The position numbers and the translations under genes were made by a program. Of a DNA stretch of 64,000 bases, positions 1 to 8,638 are shown piece after piece; the stretch's first letter is position 1; each line of letters starts with the position of its first letter. The stretch spans positions 1-64,000 of the forward strand of contig CAJWBH010000016.1 of the NCBI GenBank assembly GCA_913019975.1, written 5' to 3'. This DNA comes from Thalassolituus maritimus (lineage in GTDB: Bacteria; Pseudomonadota; Gammaproteobacteria; Pseudomonadales; Oceanobacteraceae). The notes under the pieces were generated by a model. That model worked only from the letters and a program-made list of their open reading frames with translations, was not told where the DNA came from and made no database searches.

Positions 1-71
1 CGGTCTGTCTCACTCTCATGCAAAGGTAAGATCAACCATTTAATCCGCTTACCCGCTTTATTCAGTTCACA

Positions 72-731
72 TTATTCAGCCCACATTCTCATCAGGTTGC
101 TTCTGGCTTTTAAAATATGCAGCCGCGCCTGTCTATTTTCTTCCGTGTCTGCCATCTGTTGCAGCGCCAGGTACAGATCAAACAGCGTGCCGCGATGCTC
201 TTCAGAGCGAACCTGGCTCTGAATCCAACCAACGGCTGCGTATCGGACGCCGCGGGTGACGGGGGCGACATAGTGCAGTTCGCGAGTCGGATAAATGTAA
301 ACCGACCCTTGGGGCAATTTAATCACGTCGTCCCCATCGTGCTTCTGCAGGATCAGTTCGCCGCCATCGTAGGTATCAGGGTCGGACAGAAACAAGGTGA
401 ACGACAAATCCGTTCTGGTTGCGTGAATAAACGCGTTGTCGACATGAGAACCGTAAGTCATGCCCTCATCATAGCGACTGATAATGATGTTGCTGAGTTT
501 ATCTGGAAACGCCGAGTTGGTGACCATCGGATGCTTACGCAGCGCTTGTTCAACGAGCTTTGTTGCCGCAATGATTTTGGGCGACTTAGGGTCGGCCTGA
601 AGGTTCTTTTTTACGGCGCGGGCAGTCTTGCCTGCTGTTTTTTTACCATCCACAAACAGGTCGTCGCTGAGGCTGTTCAGAACCGCAGTTACAGAGTGGA
701 CATCCAACAGATTATCTACGAGAATTGTCAT
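72..731 (-). CDS. PKHD-type Fe(II)/2-oxoglutarate hydroxylase (PiuC/YbiX family)
   Basis: This is a cytosolic, iron-dependent oxygenase of the PiuC/YbiX family, 219 residues, close to the family's usual 225. The iron site is visible as H96-x-D98 in YGSHVDNAF and the distal H153 in RELHYV. R163 in TRGVRYA is the expected 2-oxoglutarate anchor. The double-stranded beta-helix core spans about residues 80-175, and a helical tail follows. The substrate is unknown for the family. PiuC genes in pseudomonads sit near iron-uptake receptors and respond to iron, but no receptor is adjacent here. The gene is divergent from the lipoprotein at 819, with a perfect inverted repeat (758-778) between them, so shared control is plausible. 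The family call is firm; the role is open. Confidence 0.9.
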   Translation of the reverse strand: MTILVDNLLDVHSVTAVLNSLSDDLFVDGKKTAGKTARAVKKNLQADPKSPKIIAATKLVEQALRKHPMVTNSAFPDKLSNIIISRYDEGMTYGSHVDNAFIHATRTDLSFTLFLSDPDTYDGGELILQKHDGDDVIKLPQGSVYIYPTRELHYVAPVTRGVRYAAVGWIQSQVRSEEHRGTLFDLYLALQQMADTEENRQARLHILKARSNLMRMWAE

Positions 732-757
732 GGTATCGAAAATGAGAACTGATCGTA

Positions 758-778
758 TATGCTATTGATAGTAGCATA
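758..778. promoter_or_regulatory. Perfect 7-7-7 inverted repeat, candidate operator
   Basis: The arms TATGCTA (758-764) and TAGCATA (772-778) are exact reverse complements around the spacer TTGATAG. The site lies 27 bases upstream of the hydroxylase start and 41 upstream of the lipoprotein start, where a regulator could control both divergent genes. It resembles a Fur 7-1-7 box only weakly, so the regulator is unknown. Confidence 0.45.
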
Positions 779-818
779 AAAATGTATCCGCAAAACGAAT
801 TTTCAGGAGACCTGAGTA

Positions 819-1679
819 ATGGGTAAGCGCAACAAACTGTGGAAAAGCATCAGTGTGATCGGCCTGGCCGGCGCAGCAGGCATGAGCTTGAGTGCTTGTA
901 CCGAAGAAGAAAACGAAGGCGAAGCGGCGGTTGCGCCGATTGAGACCTCCGTTGATGCCGTTGCACTTGCTGGTGAAGGCGAGGGTGAAGGCGAAGTGAT
1001 CTCTGCCGGTGAAGGTGAGGGCGAAGGCGCAGCAGCAACAGAGCTGACGTCTGATGATCTTGCTTATCTGACTCACCTCAGCCTGATTAAGGGTCACCTG
1101 TATGTCGGCGCCGAGCTCTACAAGGCTGGCCATATCGAGCACGCTAAAACACACATGAAGCACCCAGAAAGCGAGTTGTACGCTGATCTGGTTCCTGCTT
1201 TAGAAGCACGTGGTACCGCTGGCTTCGCGAAAGAGCTGACTGCCGTATCCGATGCGGTTAATGAGGAAAAAGGTGTAGAAGCTGTACAGACTGCGCTGGA
1301 TACCCTGCTTGCCGCTATCGACACCAACGCTATGGCCGTTTCTGAAACCAGTGCGACACCGGCAGAGAAACTGAAGCTGGTTGTACAGCTTCTGCGTACT
1401 GCGGCGGATGAGTACGCTATCGCAGTGGTGGACGGCAAAATGGAAAATGCACACGAATATCAGGACGCATTTGGTTTCACTACGATTGCCACCGACTTGG
1501 TTGAAGGCATTGAGTCCGATGAGTCAGCGGTAACCGACGCGAAAGCAGCTACTCTTGCCATTCTCGCCGATGTTAAGCCGCACTGGCCTGGTCTGATTCC
1601 ACCAGAGACCCTGAAAACAGAAGCGGGTGCTCTGTACGGTGCTGCGGCGCAGATTGAACTGCTGGCACTCGGCCTGTAA
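819..1679 (+). CDS. Glu/Gly-rich, His-clustered periplasmic lipoprotein, unknown function
   Basis: A lipoprotein signal peptide ends at LSAC with Cys27 as the lipid anchor. Next comes an acidic linker containing two Gly-Glu repeats (residues 52-59 and 64-70). The rest is a mostly alpha-helical domain. Its first part carries six histidines (H86, H93, H105, H108, H112, H115) spaced as if on helix faces, which could bind metal or haem. I do not recognise a characterised family. An AGGAG ribosome site at 804-808 supports this start. The gene is divergent from an iron-dependent hydroxylase and shares its palindrome-bearing intergenic region, so a metal-related role is a reasonable inference only. 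A strong terminator follows at 1706. Confidence 0.8.
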   Translation: MGKRNKLWKSISVIGLAGAAGMSLSACTEEENEGEAAVAPIETSVDAVALAGEGEGEGEVISAGEGEGEGAAATELTSDDLAYLTHLSLIKGHLYVGAELYKAGHIEHAKTHMKHPESELYADLVPALEARGTAGFAKELTAVSDAVNEEKGVEAVQTALDTLLAAIDTNAMAVSETSATPAEKLKLVVQLLRTAADEYAIAVVDGKMENAHEYQDAFGFTTIATDLVEGIESDESAVTDAKAATLAILADVKPHWPGLIPPETLKTEAGALYGAAAQIELLALGL

Positions 1680-1705
1680 CAGACTGATCCTGCCGTTTTA
1701 AAAAG

Positions 1706-1734
1706 AAGGTGGAGCATGGCTCCACCTTTTTTTT
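1706..1734 (+). terminator. Rho-independent terminator after the lipoprotein
   Basis: A perfect 10-bp stem (1706-1715 with 1719-1728), a 3-base loop ATG and a run of eight T from 1727 make a strong intrinsic terminator 27 bases after the lipoprotein stop. Confidence 0.9.
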
Positions 1735-1756
1735 GCTTGTTTGATACCATGACAGC

Positions 1757-2359
1757 ATGAGTGGCATTTCTATAATTAGATTGGTGTGTTCCGCCGTGGC
1801 AGGTGTGCTATTAGTCAGCACGCCCTCTCATGCTGCCGACTATTCAGGCAATGGGTCCTGGCATCTTGGGGCTGCCTATGAAACGGCGACAATTGATCAG
1901 AATCTTCTTGATACCGGTGCGTGGTCGTCCACTTATCCGAGGTTAACGGTCGGTGGTACCGGGCCTATGAATGCGCGATTTGAAATCAGTTGGACGCGCA
2001 TGAGAGCCGATCGGGAAGGTGCGAATATTGTCGGCCTCGATGGCGATGTCTGGTTACCCTATGCTCTGGATGGAGCCCCCGCCTCACGATTGCGGCCCTA
2101 TTTAATCCTTGGGGTCGGCTATCACAGATACTATGGTGAGACGTCGGTACTGGACGAGGAAGGTGCTGACAATGGCGCGCGCAGTCTGAACGCTGGTCTT
2201 GCGGTGGTGGGTAACCTGACTCAGACGACAGAACTCGTCGCTACATTCCGTTATCGCTATCTGACATGGGACGCACCCGATGATGATCTGGGTGAATCGG
2301 TCAGTGCTGCCAATGCCACTATCACCAGTGTATCCTTCGGTATACAGCAGCTTTTTTAA
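1757..2359 (+). CDS. Small outer-membrane beta-barrel protein
   Basis: The 200-residue product has a Sec signal peptide with cleavage expected after SHA (near residue 26). It is followed by alternating polar/aromatic strands such as GSWHLGAAYETATI, RLRPYLILGVGYHRYY and VATFRYRYLTW. It ends in phenylalanine (GIQQLF), the usual barrel-assembly signature. This pattern fits an eight-stranded OmpA/OmpW-size barrel, but I cannot name a family. The acyl-CoA ligase gene starts 13 bases after the stop on the same strand, so the two are probably co-transcribed. What the barrel transports or binds is not visible. The ribosome site before ATG 1757 is poor. Confidence 0.75.
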   Translation: MSGISIIRLVCSAVAGVLLVSTPSHAADYSGNGSWHLGAAYETATIDQNLLDTGAWSSTYPRLTVGGTGPMNARFEISWTRMRADREGANIVGLDGDVWLPYALDGAPASRLRPYLILGVGYHRYYGETSVLDEEGADNGARSLNAGLAVVGNLTQTTELVATFRYRYLTWDAPDDDLGESVSAANATITSVSFGIQQLF

Positions 2360-2372
2360 ACAGAGTAGTTAC

Positions 2373-3821
2373 ATGCATAACCCATTTGAACCTTTAGCCT
2401 TCCGGGCCATGGTAACTCCTGATTATCCGGCGTTTTATGATGGTCAGTCGACACTGAATTATGCACAACTGCATAAAACCGTTGTGCAGGTATCAGAAAA
2501 GTTGGCGGAGGCCGGAATTGGCTCTGGTCATCGCGTGTATCTGCTGCTCCCCGAGAATCTGGCGTTTATTGCGACTATGGCGCTGTTTCATCGCGCCGCA
2601 GTCAGCTGTCTCGGAATCGCTGGGACTGATATCCCAGAGCAGCCAGAGTTCGATTTTGTTGTCTCGCTGAAAGCCGATAAAGATGTCAGTGGCATTCGTA
2701 ACATTGGCCTCAGTCAGGACTGGTTTAATGAAGCTCGTAACATGCCGGGGCTGGAGCCGATGCAGGACTATTCTTCTGCGGAGGATATCTGTCGCATTAT
2801 TCTGACCAGTGGCACCACCGGAAAGCCGAAAGCAGTAGGGCTGACGCCGGCAATGATAGAGCAGCGTCTCTATCGTAATCATCTGGTCTGGGGAAGTGCG
2901 ACGGGGCATGATCTCAATCTGATGGGGCACTCCAGCATTGGTGGCTTCATGGGGTCATTGCAGACAATACAGGCGGGCAAGGTAGTGCTCCTGCCTGCGA
3001 GCGCCGAAGCGTTTGCCAAAGCGATCCGTACTTTTTATGTCACCTCTATATTAAGTTCCTCTACGGCACTTTTCCGCCTTGTGAACTCAAATGCGCTGTC
3101 AGCCGCTGACCTGAATGGTGTCCGCGAGATTCGTCTGGCGGGTAGTGCTTTGTCACCGGGGATGATCCACCGAATTAAACAGGTATGTCCTCAGGCGCGT
3201 ATCTTCAATGTTTATGGCTCTACCGAAGTCGGTGCGGTTGGCATGGTTCAGGTGACCAGGCCGGAACTGGTCTGGAAAACAGCGATTGTTCAGCCGGGCG
3301 CGTCAGCGGAAGTCATTGACGATCAGGGCAGCCCGGTACCTGATGGAACCGAAGGTATTGTTCGGATACGCAGTTCGGGGATGGTCAGTGGTTACATGAA
3401 AGGTAGCCCGGATAACAATGAGTTCCGTGATGGGTGGTTCTATCCGGGGGACCGGGGTGTATTCCGGGACGGTGTTCTGTGTTTAACCGGACGGGAGTCT
3501 GAAGTAGTAAATCTTGGTGGGGTGAAGGTCAATCCTGCTGATATTGAAGCCGTGGCTGAGCAGATGCCGACTCTGACTGATGTTGCTGCCTGTCAGGTTG
3601 AGCGGGCAGATAACTCGGAGAAGCTTGCACTGGCTTATACCGCTGATAGCACCATTCCGGTATCAGAGATTGCGGAGTTTCTGAAGGCGCGGCTTGATGC
3701 GACGCTCGTCCCGACGGAGTATTTCCAGCTCAAAGAAATCCCGCGTAATGCGATGGGCAAAGTTAAACGACAGGAACTGAGTCGCGACCTGAGCGCTGTA
3801 CTGCGCGGCTCAGGCAGCTAG
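2373..3821 (+). CDS. AMP-dependent acyl/aryl-CoA ligase (ANL superfamily), short form
   Basis: This adenylating enzyme activates a carboxylate with ATP, usually for transfer to CoA or a carrier thiol. Visible motifs are the P-loop-like ILTSGTTGKPKAV, the A5 motif NVYGSTEVGAVG, the A7/A8 region WFYPGDRGVF...LTGRESEVVNLGG, and the C-terminal PRNAMGKVKRQEL with the catalytic lysine. At 483 residues it is shorter than the usual 500-560. The open frame extends upstream to 2280, but ATG 2373 fits the family start and has an AGAG site nearby; upstream codons only overlap the barrel gene. No carrier-protein or thioesterase gene is adjacent, so the substrate is unknown. Confidence 0.85.
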   Translation: MHNPFEPLAFRAMVTPDYPAFYDGQSTLNYAQLHKTVVQVSEKLAEAGIGSGHRVYLLLPENLAFIATMALFHRAAVSCLGIAGTDIPEQPEFDFVVSLKADKDVSGIRNIGLSQDWFNEARNMPGLEPMQDYSSAEDICRIILTSGTTGKPKAVGLTPAMIEQRLYRNHLVWGSATGHDLNLMGHSSIGGFMGSLQTIQAGKVVLLPASAEAFAKAIRTFYVTSILSSSTALFRLVNSNALSAADLNGVREIRLAGSALSPGMIHRIKQVCPQARIFNVYGSTEVGAVGMVQVTRPELVWKTAIVQPGASAEVIDDQGSPVPDGTEGIVRIRSSGMVSGYMKGSPDNNEFRDGWFYPGDRGVFRDGVLCLTGRESEVVNLGGVKVNPADIEAVAEQMPTLTDVAACQVERADNSEKLALAYTADSTIPVSEIAEFLKARLDATLVPTEYFQLKEIPRNAMGKVKRQELSRDLSAVLRGSGS

Positions 3822-3830
3822 CAAGGGGGC

Positions 3831-4271
3831 TTACCAGCTCTTGTATGGCAGGAATTTGCCATTCAGCGTGAGAAGAACACGGTCGCCTTTTGGGTCTTCG
3901 ATTTTGTCGACTTCCATGGAGAAGTCGATGGCGCTCATGATGCCGTCGCCAAACTTCTCCTGGATAACTTCTTTCAGCGTGTCACCGTAGACGCCCACAA
4001 TTTCGTAGAGTCGATAGATTAATGGATCAGTAGGGACAGCCTGATCCCATATTTTGGTTGGGTATGCTTCCAGCGCGGTGGCCATGCTTTGGTCAAATCC
4101 CAAATACTCTGCAATGGCCGCGGCCTTTTCGGCAGGGGCGCTGTTCATGCCCAGGCAGGCAGACGTCAGCCAGACAGGAGACATTCCAAGATCCGCCCCC
4201 ATTTGTTCCCACGTCAGTTCTTTCTCAATTTTGCGGGCGATAATCGCCTCAGTCATCGTTGCTTTATCCAT
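3831..4271 (-). CDS. cynS: Cyanate hydratase (cyanase)
   Basis: CynS converts cyanate and bicarbonate to ammonia and CO2 via carbamate, detoxifying cyanate or supplying nitrogen. The 146-residue protein has the N-terminal helix-turn-helix-like domain (about 1-75) and the catalytic C-terminal part. The conserved active-site residues are visible as R87 and E90 in PLIYRLYEIVG and S113 in DGIMSAID. The C-terminus GKFLPYKSW is typical. No cynR or cynT/carbonic anhydrase gene is adjacent. The gene is convergent with the acyl-CoA ligase, 9 bases apart, so it is transcribed on its own or from an undetected upstream promoter. Family and function are confident. Confidence 0.95.
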   Translation of the reverse strand: MDKATMTEAIIARKIEKELTWEQMGADLGMSPVWLTSACLGMNSAPAEKAAAIAEYLGFDQSMATALEAYPTKIWDQAVPTDPLIYRLYEIVGVYGDTLKEVIQEKFGDGIMSAIDFSMEVDKIEDPKGDRVLLTLNGKFLPYKSW

Positions 4272-4392
4272 CGTTATCCCCTGTCAGTCCAGAAAGCACG
4301 ACGGCTCATCGTGAGCCGTTTCGGTGCAATATCATTGGTAAAGGTCCCGTTTAAGGGAGCTAAAGGGATAACAGCAACTCTGGTGCCAGCTT

Positions 4393-6846
4393 TCAGATCG
4401 GGCGTTTGTGTATGTAGCTGACGAACATATCTTCGCGCAGTGGTCGACTGAACAGGTAGCCTTGATAATTACGGCAACCATGATCTTTCAGGTAGATCTG
4501 TTGTTGATCTGTCTCGACGCCCTCGGCAATGATATCCATATCAAGATTCTGACCAAGCTGGATGATGGCATCAACGATACTTGCTGGCCGGTTATCAGGG
4601 TTGATGTCCATCACGAACGCCCGGTCAATTTTCAACTTATCTATCGGCAGTTTCTGTAAATAGCTCAGAGACGAATAGCCTGTGCCAAAGTCATCCAGTG
4701 CAAAAGTGTATCCCTTGTTGCTGAGACGCTGCATTTTTTCCCTGATCAGATCTTTATCGCCCATAAACAGGCTTTCGGTAAGCTCCAGCTCCAGCACGCT
4801 GCTATCGATATCACAACTTTTCATGGTCTTATCGAGCTTGGCTTCGAATTCCGGGTCCATGAATTGGGCTGGGCTGATATTCACCGCCAGGCGCTTGAAG
4901 CTTGGCGGTAAGGATTTGTTTCTGATCCACTGGCGCAGTGTCTGGCAGGCATGGGTAAGCACCCAATCCCCCAGCGGCAGAATCAGGTTAGTTTCCTCAG
5001 CCGCGGCGATGAATACGTCAGGGTAAACGGATTGCCCGTTGTTGACCCAGCGACACAGCGCTTCGGCCCCGGTGACTTCACCCTCTGCATTGTGCTGAGG
5101 CTGATATACGAGCGTGAAACCGTTATCCCGAATAGCCTGATAAAGATCATTAAACAGGTGCAGGCGTTCGCGTGTTTCTTCCTGCATCCGATGGTTGTAC
5201 AAGCACAATTGTGAGCGGCCCTGATGTTTTGCCCAATACATTGCTGTGTCCGCTTGTCTTATCAGGTCGTTTGCCCCGCAGTCGGTCGAGGGGAAAATCG
5301 AAATACCGATACTGGCAGTCATATGGAATTTATTGATATCGATACAGAAAGGCTTGCGAATAGCTTGAAGCACGGCGGTACCCAGCTCAACCGCTCTCTC
5401 TTCGGCAAGTTCATGCGCGCTGAAAACTTCATCAGGAATAATCAGAAACTCATCGCCCCCAAGACGGGCGATCAGGTCTTTCTCCCCGACGGTGGCTTTC
5501 AGCCGATGTGAGGCCTCAATAAGCAGGCGATCACCGATCGGGTGCCCTAATGAGTCGTTGATATTTTTGAAGTGATCAAGATCGATGAAGAGTACGCTAC
5601 CGCAGGTCTTATCGTCTTCTGACCAGGCGATTTTCTTCTCCAGCTCCTGCAGTGCCATTCTGCGGTTAGCCAGCTCGGTAAGCGGATCGTAGTTAGCCTG
5701 GTACTCAATGAGCTCCTGCTTGCGTTTCACTTCTGAAATATCACGAATCAGCCAGATCAGAGCGTCCTGCATGTTTGCGTGCTCCTCTAGCGGGATCATC
5801 CGCGATTCGAGATAGAGGTCATCATGATTGAACTCAGTAATCACAAGTTCTTTCTTTTCCAGCGCCTGATTGCGGGCTTCCTCTATTTTTCGGGTCGCCG
5901 ACAGGTTCAGCCAGGCCGTGAAGGGTGTTCCTGTCAGGTCTTCGTTAAGGCGCTGAACGCGCCCGTTGGGGTTACCGAAACGCCCGTTGATCACTCCTGT
6001 TGCGGTGACGAGCAGACCTATGTCAGGGAAACCCGCGGTAAAGGCATCGTTCAGTGCCTGCTGGTGGGCAATCCGTGTGGTGGTTTCATCGAGGTGTTCG
6101 CTGAGGTCGTTAAACGCTTCTTCCAGCTGTGCAATCTCAGTGGCACTGCGACTTTCAGGAATACTGGCGTATTTGCCTTGCTTTATCGAACTGGTCAGCT
6201 GTACCAGGTGCTTGACCGGGATAAGAATATATTTACGGAGAATCTGGCTCTGAACGACCAGGAAAATAATGACCAGCAGGGCGACAAGTATTGTTTTTCG
6301 GGCGAGAGAACGCAGCATAGAGTCGTAATCACTATGTGCATCATAATGCGCAAATAGCCACGCGCGGGTGTCCCTTTTTATGCTCTGATCCGTATTGCCG
6401 GTGTGTGGTGACACCGGGTATTTAAGGTTCACTGGGAATAAAGCATAGAACTCCGATTTGTAGCGCTCGATCTGGGGCTCCTGCACGCCAGTATTCAGGG
6501 AGTGACTGCTTAGCCGGTACTTGGTGTTGTGCAGCCGGTCGCTGGCGTTGCTTGAAAAAATAACGCGGTCCCCTGCTTCAGACAAAACAGCGAGATAACG
6601 CAGAGACGGGTCGTCAATACTCTCCCGGATCTGGTTCTCGACAACATGACTACTGCTTTGGCTGACGTGGTACTCCACGTTTTTGGCAATACTTTCCAGC
6701 TCGAAGCTTATACGCCGCTCCCAGTTACTCGAAAACTGTTCCAGTTGGAGCTGCAGTAACAGATAGCCAAGCCCACAGGTAATCAGCCCCAGCATCAGCA
6801 GGGACCAGTTCAGTAACAGTTGGGCGAGCGACCTCCGAGGCGTCAC
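4393..6846 (-). CDS. Membrane GGDEF-EAL protein with HAMP and PAS-like domains
   Basis: This is a c-di-GMP turnover protein anchored in the inner membrane. A first transmembrane helix (about 12-32), a periplasmic sensing region (about 33-185) and a second helix (about 186-204) lead to a HAMP linker, a PAS-like segment with a PAC-type end, then GGDEF and EAL domains. The diguanylate cyclase motif is intact (RLGGDEF, about 463-467). The inhibitory RxxD site upstream reads GEKD, so product inhibition through it should be lost. The phosphodiesterase domain has EAL (about 594), TESLF, DDFGTGYSS, KIDRAF and AEGVET, so both activities look possible. The signal is unknown and no partner gene is adjacent. 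Confidence 0.92.
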   Translation of the reverse strand: MTPRRSLAQLLLNWSLLMLGLITCGLGYLLLQLQLEQFSSNWERRISFELESIAKNVEYHVSQSSSHVVENQIRESIDDPSLRYLAVLSEAGDRVIFSSNASDRLHNTKYRLSSHSLNTGVQEPQIERYKSEFYALFPVNLKYPVSPHTGNTDQSIKRDTRAWLFAHYDAHSDYDSMLRSLARKTILVALLVIIFLVVQSQILRKYILIPVKHLVQLTSSIKQGKYASIPESRSATEIAQLEEAFNDLSEHLDETTTRIAHQQALNDAFTAGFPDIGLLVTATGVINGRFGNPNGRVQRLNEDLTGTPFTAWLNLSATRKIEEARNQALEKKELVITEFNHDDLYLESRMIPLEEHANMQDALIWLIRDISEVKRKQELIEYQANYDPLTELANRRMALQELEKKIAWSEDDKTCGSVLFIDLDHFKNINDSLGHPIGDRLLIEASHRLKATVGEKDLIARLGGDEFLIIPDEVFSAHELAEERAVELGTAVLQAIRKPFCIDINKFHMTASIGISIFPSTDCGANDLIRQADTAMYWAKHQGRSQLCLYNHRMQEETRERLHLFNDLYQAIRDNGFTLVYQPQHNAEGEVTGAEALCRWVNNGQSVYPDVFIAAAEETNLILPLGDWVLTHACQTLRQWIRNKSLPPSFKRLAVNISPAQFMDPEFEAKLDKTMKSCDIDSSVLELELTESLFMGDKDLIREKMQRLSNKGYTFALDDFGTGYSSLSYLQKLPIDKLKIDRAFVMDINPDNRPASIVDAIIQLGQNLDMDIIAEGVETDQQQIYLKDHGCRNYQGYLFSRPLREDMFVSYIHKRPI

Positions 6847-7159
6847 ACTGACCCCCTGCTGGGCTTTTGGGGGTTCTGTGCCCCAAAATTGAACACTGCA
6901 GTCTGTTGCTTATGTGGTTGTCGCAGAATACTCACTGCATGGTGCACGATCGCGCGTGCCTCCCTGATAGCGGTTTGTTAATACTGACATTCAGTGTAGC
7001 AGTGCTGTAGCGGGTTGCCCGGGGTACGCATGGAGTGGCCTCTATTAGCCTCTATTAGCCTGATGGTGCCAATGTGGACAATGTGTTGGCCGGCCGGTTC
7101 GTCTATTGCTGTAGAGGTGATGAAGTGCCTGAATAGGTGCATAAAACTCGAGAATCACC
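6847..7159. other. Intergenic region upstream of the amidoligase cluster, with a tandem 10-mer
   Basis: No gene is seen in these 313 bases between divergent transcription units. The clearest structure is an exact tandem duplication of the 10-mer TCTATTAGCC at 7041-7050 and 7051-7060. The segment must hold promoters for the GGDEF-EAL gene and for the cluster at 7160. I see no convincing -35/-10 pair and no terminator. Confidence 0.5.
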
Positions 7160-7174
7160 GTGGAACGGTTCTGC

Positions 7175-8638
7175 ATGTCGATAAATTGGAAGCACTACGA
7201 ATTACAGGAGGGTTTCTACGATGAGCTGATCAGCTCGCCCGGAAACCCTAGAGTCCCCGCCCGGCAACTCGCCAACTATCTGAATAGCCTGACAGAAGAA
7301 GAAATACAGTCACGTAAGCTGGCCGCTGAGTCCACTATCAAAGATATGGGGGTTTCTTTCACCGTTTACAGTGAAGGTGAGAACATCGACCGCGCCTGGC
7401 CATTTGATATCGTGCCCCGGATCATATCGGCCCAGCAGTGGGAGAAAACAGCGGCGGGTCTGCGTCAGCGTCTGAAGGCGCTGAATATGTTTATTGATGA
7501 TCTGTACCATGAACAGAAGATCATTAAAGACGGCGTCATTCCTGAGTTTGTACTGAAACAGTCGAAGAACTATCGACCTGAGTGTGAGGGCGTTAATCCG
7601 CGCTTTGGTGTCTGGGCGCACATCTGTGGGACCGATCTTGTCCGCGATGGTGACGGCCAGTTTTATGTACTTGAGGACAACCTGCGGGTGCCTTCCGGCG
7701 TTTCTTACATGCTCGAGAACCGTTCCATTATGAAGCGGGTTCTGCCTGAGGTGTTTGAAAAAGTCAGTATCGCGCCGGTTGGTGATTATCCAGAAGCTCT
7801 CTTTAATATGCTGGCTTCTTTGTCGCCACGTCAGAGCTCCAGCCCGGTGGTCGTGGTTCTGACTCCAGGCATTTTTAATTCGGCGTACTTTGAACATGCC
7901 TTCCTGGCTCAACGCATGGGGGCTGAGTTGGTCGAAGGCAGCGACCTCGTCGTCGGTAAAGATGACTGCGTCTATATGAAGACAATCTCTGGTCTGGAGC
8001 GGGTTGATGTTATTTATCGCCGTATTGACGACATGTTCCTCGACCCTGAAGTGTTTCATCCTGAATCAGTACTGGGAGTCCCTGGACTGATGCGTGCATG
8101 GCGCAAGGGCAAAGTTGCTCTGGCAAATGCGCCGGGTGCAGGCGTCGCCGATGATAAAGTCGTGTATGCGTACGTACCCGATATCATTCGTTATTATCTG
8201 AGCGAAGAGCCTTTGATTCCGAATGTCGAAACTTACCTCTGCTACGACGACAAGCAGCGTGAATACGTGCTGGATAACCTCGATAAACTGGTCGTAAAAC
8301 CAGCTAACGAGTCTGGCGGTTACGGCATGCTGGTGGGCCCGCACAGTACTAAAAAAGAACGAGAACAATTTGCTGAGCTGATTCAAGCCAATCCGCGAAA
8401 TTATATTGCTCAGCCTACGTTGGCGTTATCAACAGCGCCAACACTTGTCGGGCGCAGTAAAGTCGAGCCCCGTCACCTCGACCTGAGACCCTTCATCCTT
8501 CAGGGCGAATCAAGTTACGTAACGACTGGCGGACTGACGCGGGTAGCGATGAAAAAAGGCTCTCTGGTAGTTAATTCATCGCAAGGTGGTGGTAGTAAAG
8601 ATACCTGGATTGTTGATACGTCTGCGGGGAAAGCCTGA
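7175..8638 (+). CDS. Circularly permuted ATP-grasp ligase, catalytic-looking copy
   Basis: The protein belongs to the circularly permuted type-2 ATP-grasp family (DUF404/DUF407), predicted to form amide or peptide bonds using ATP. Expected nucleotide and metal motifs are intact: [20 protein letters not shown] with acidic/Asn metal ligands, [13 protein letters not shown] with the glycine-rich loop, and LDLRPF near the C-terminus. ATG 7175 (MSINWKHYE) gives 487 residues; an in-frame GTG at 7160 adds five more, and neither has a strong ribosome site. Its TGA overlaps the next ATG by one base, so it heads the cluster. In other bacteria this family neighbours alpha-E, transglutaminase and sometimes the Anbu protease. 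The substrate is unknown. Confidence 0.9.
   Translation: MSINWKHYELQEGFYDELISSPGNPRVPARQLANYLNSLTEEEIQSRKLAAESTIKDMGVSFTVYSEGENIDRAWPFDIVPRIISAQQWEKTAAGLRQRLKALNMFIDDLYHEQKIIKDGVIPEFVLKQSKNYRPECEGVNPRFGVWAHICGTDLVRDGDGQFYVLEDNLRVPSGVSYMLENRSIMKRVLPEVFEKVSIAPVGDYPEALFNMLASLSPRQSSSPVVVVLTPGIFNSAYFEHAFLAQRMGAELVEGSDLVVGKDDCVYMKTISGLERVDVIYRRIDDMFLDPEVFHPESVLGVPGLMRAWRKGKVALANAPGAGVADDKVVYAYVPDIIRYYLSEEPLIPNVETYLCYDDKQREYVLDNLDKLVVKPANESGGYGMLVGPHSTKKEREQFAELIQANPRNYIAQPTLALSTAPTLVGRSKVEPRHLDLRPFILQGESSYVTTGGLTRVAMKKGSLVVNSSQGGGSKDTWIVDTSAGKA

Noticed and set aside
1-71. Left-edge stretch before the hydroxylase
   Set aside because: Too short to show a gene or terminator; nothing recognisable apart from the sequence after the hydroxylase stop.
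117-752. A 211-codon + strand frame opposite the PKHD hydroxylase
   Set aside because: The minus-strand gene has full catalytic motifs and the + strand translation has none.
2280-2372. Upstream extension of the acyl-CoA ligase
   Set aside because: The extra 31 residues only overlap the barrel gene in another frame and do not resemble a ligase N-terminus.
7041-7060. CRISPR-like repeat
   Set aside because: Only two 10-base copies without a spacer, no array and no cas genes.
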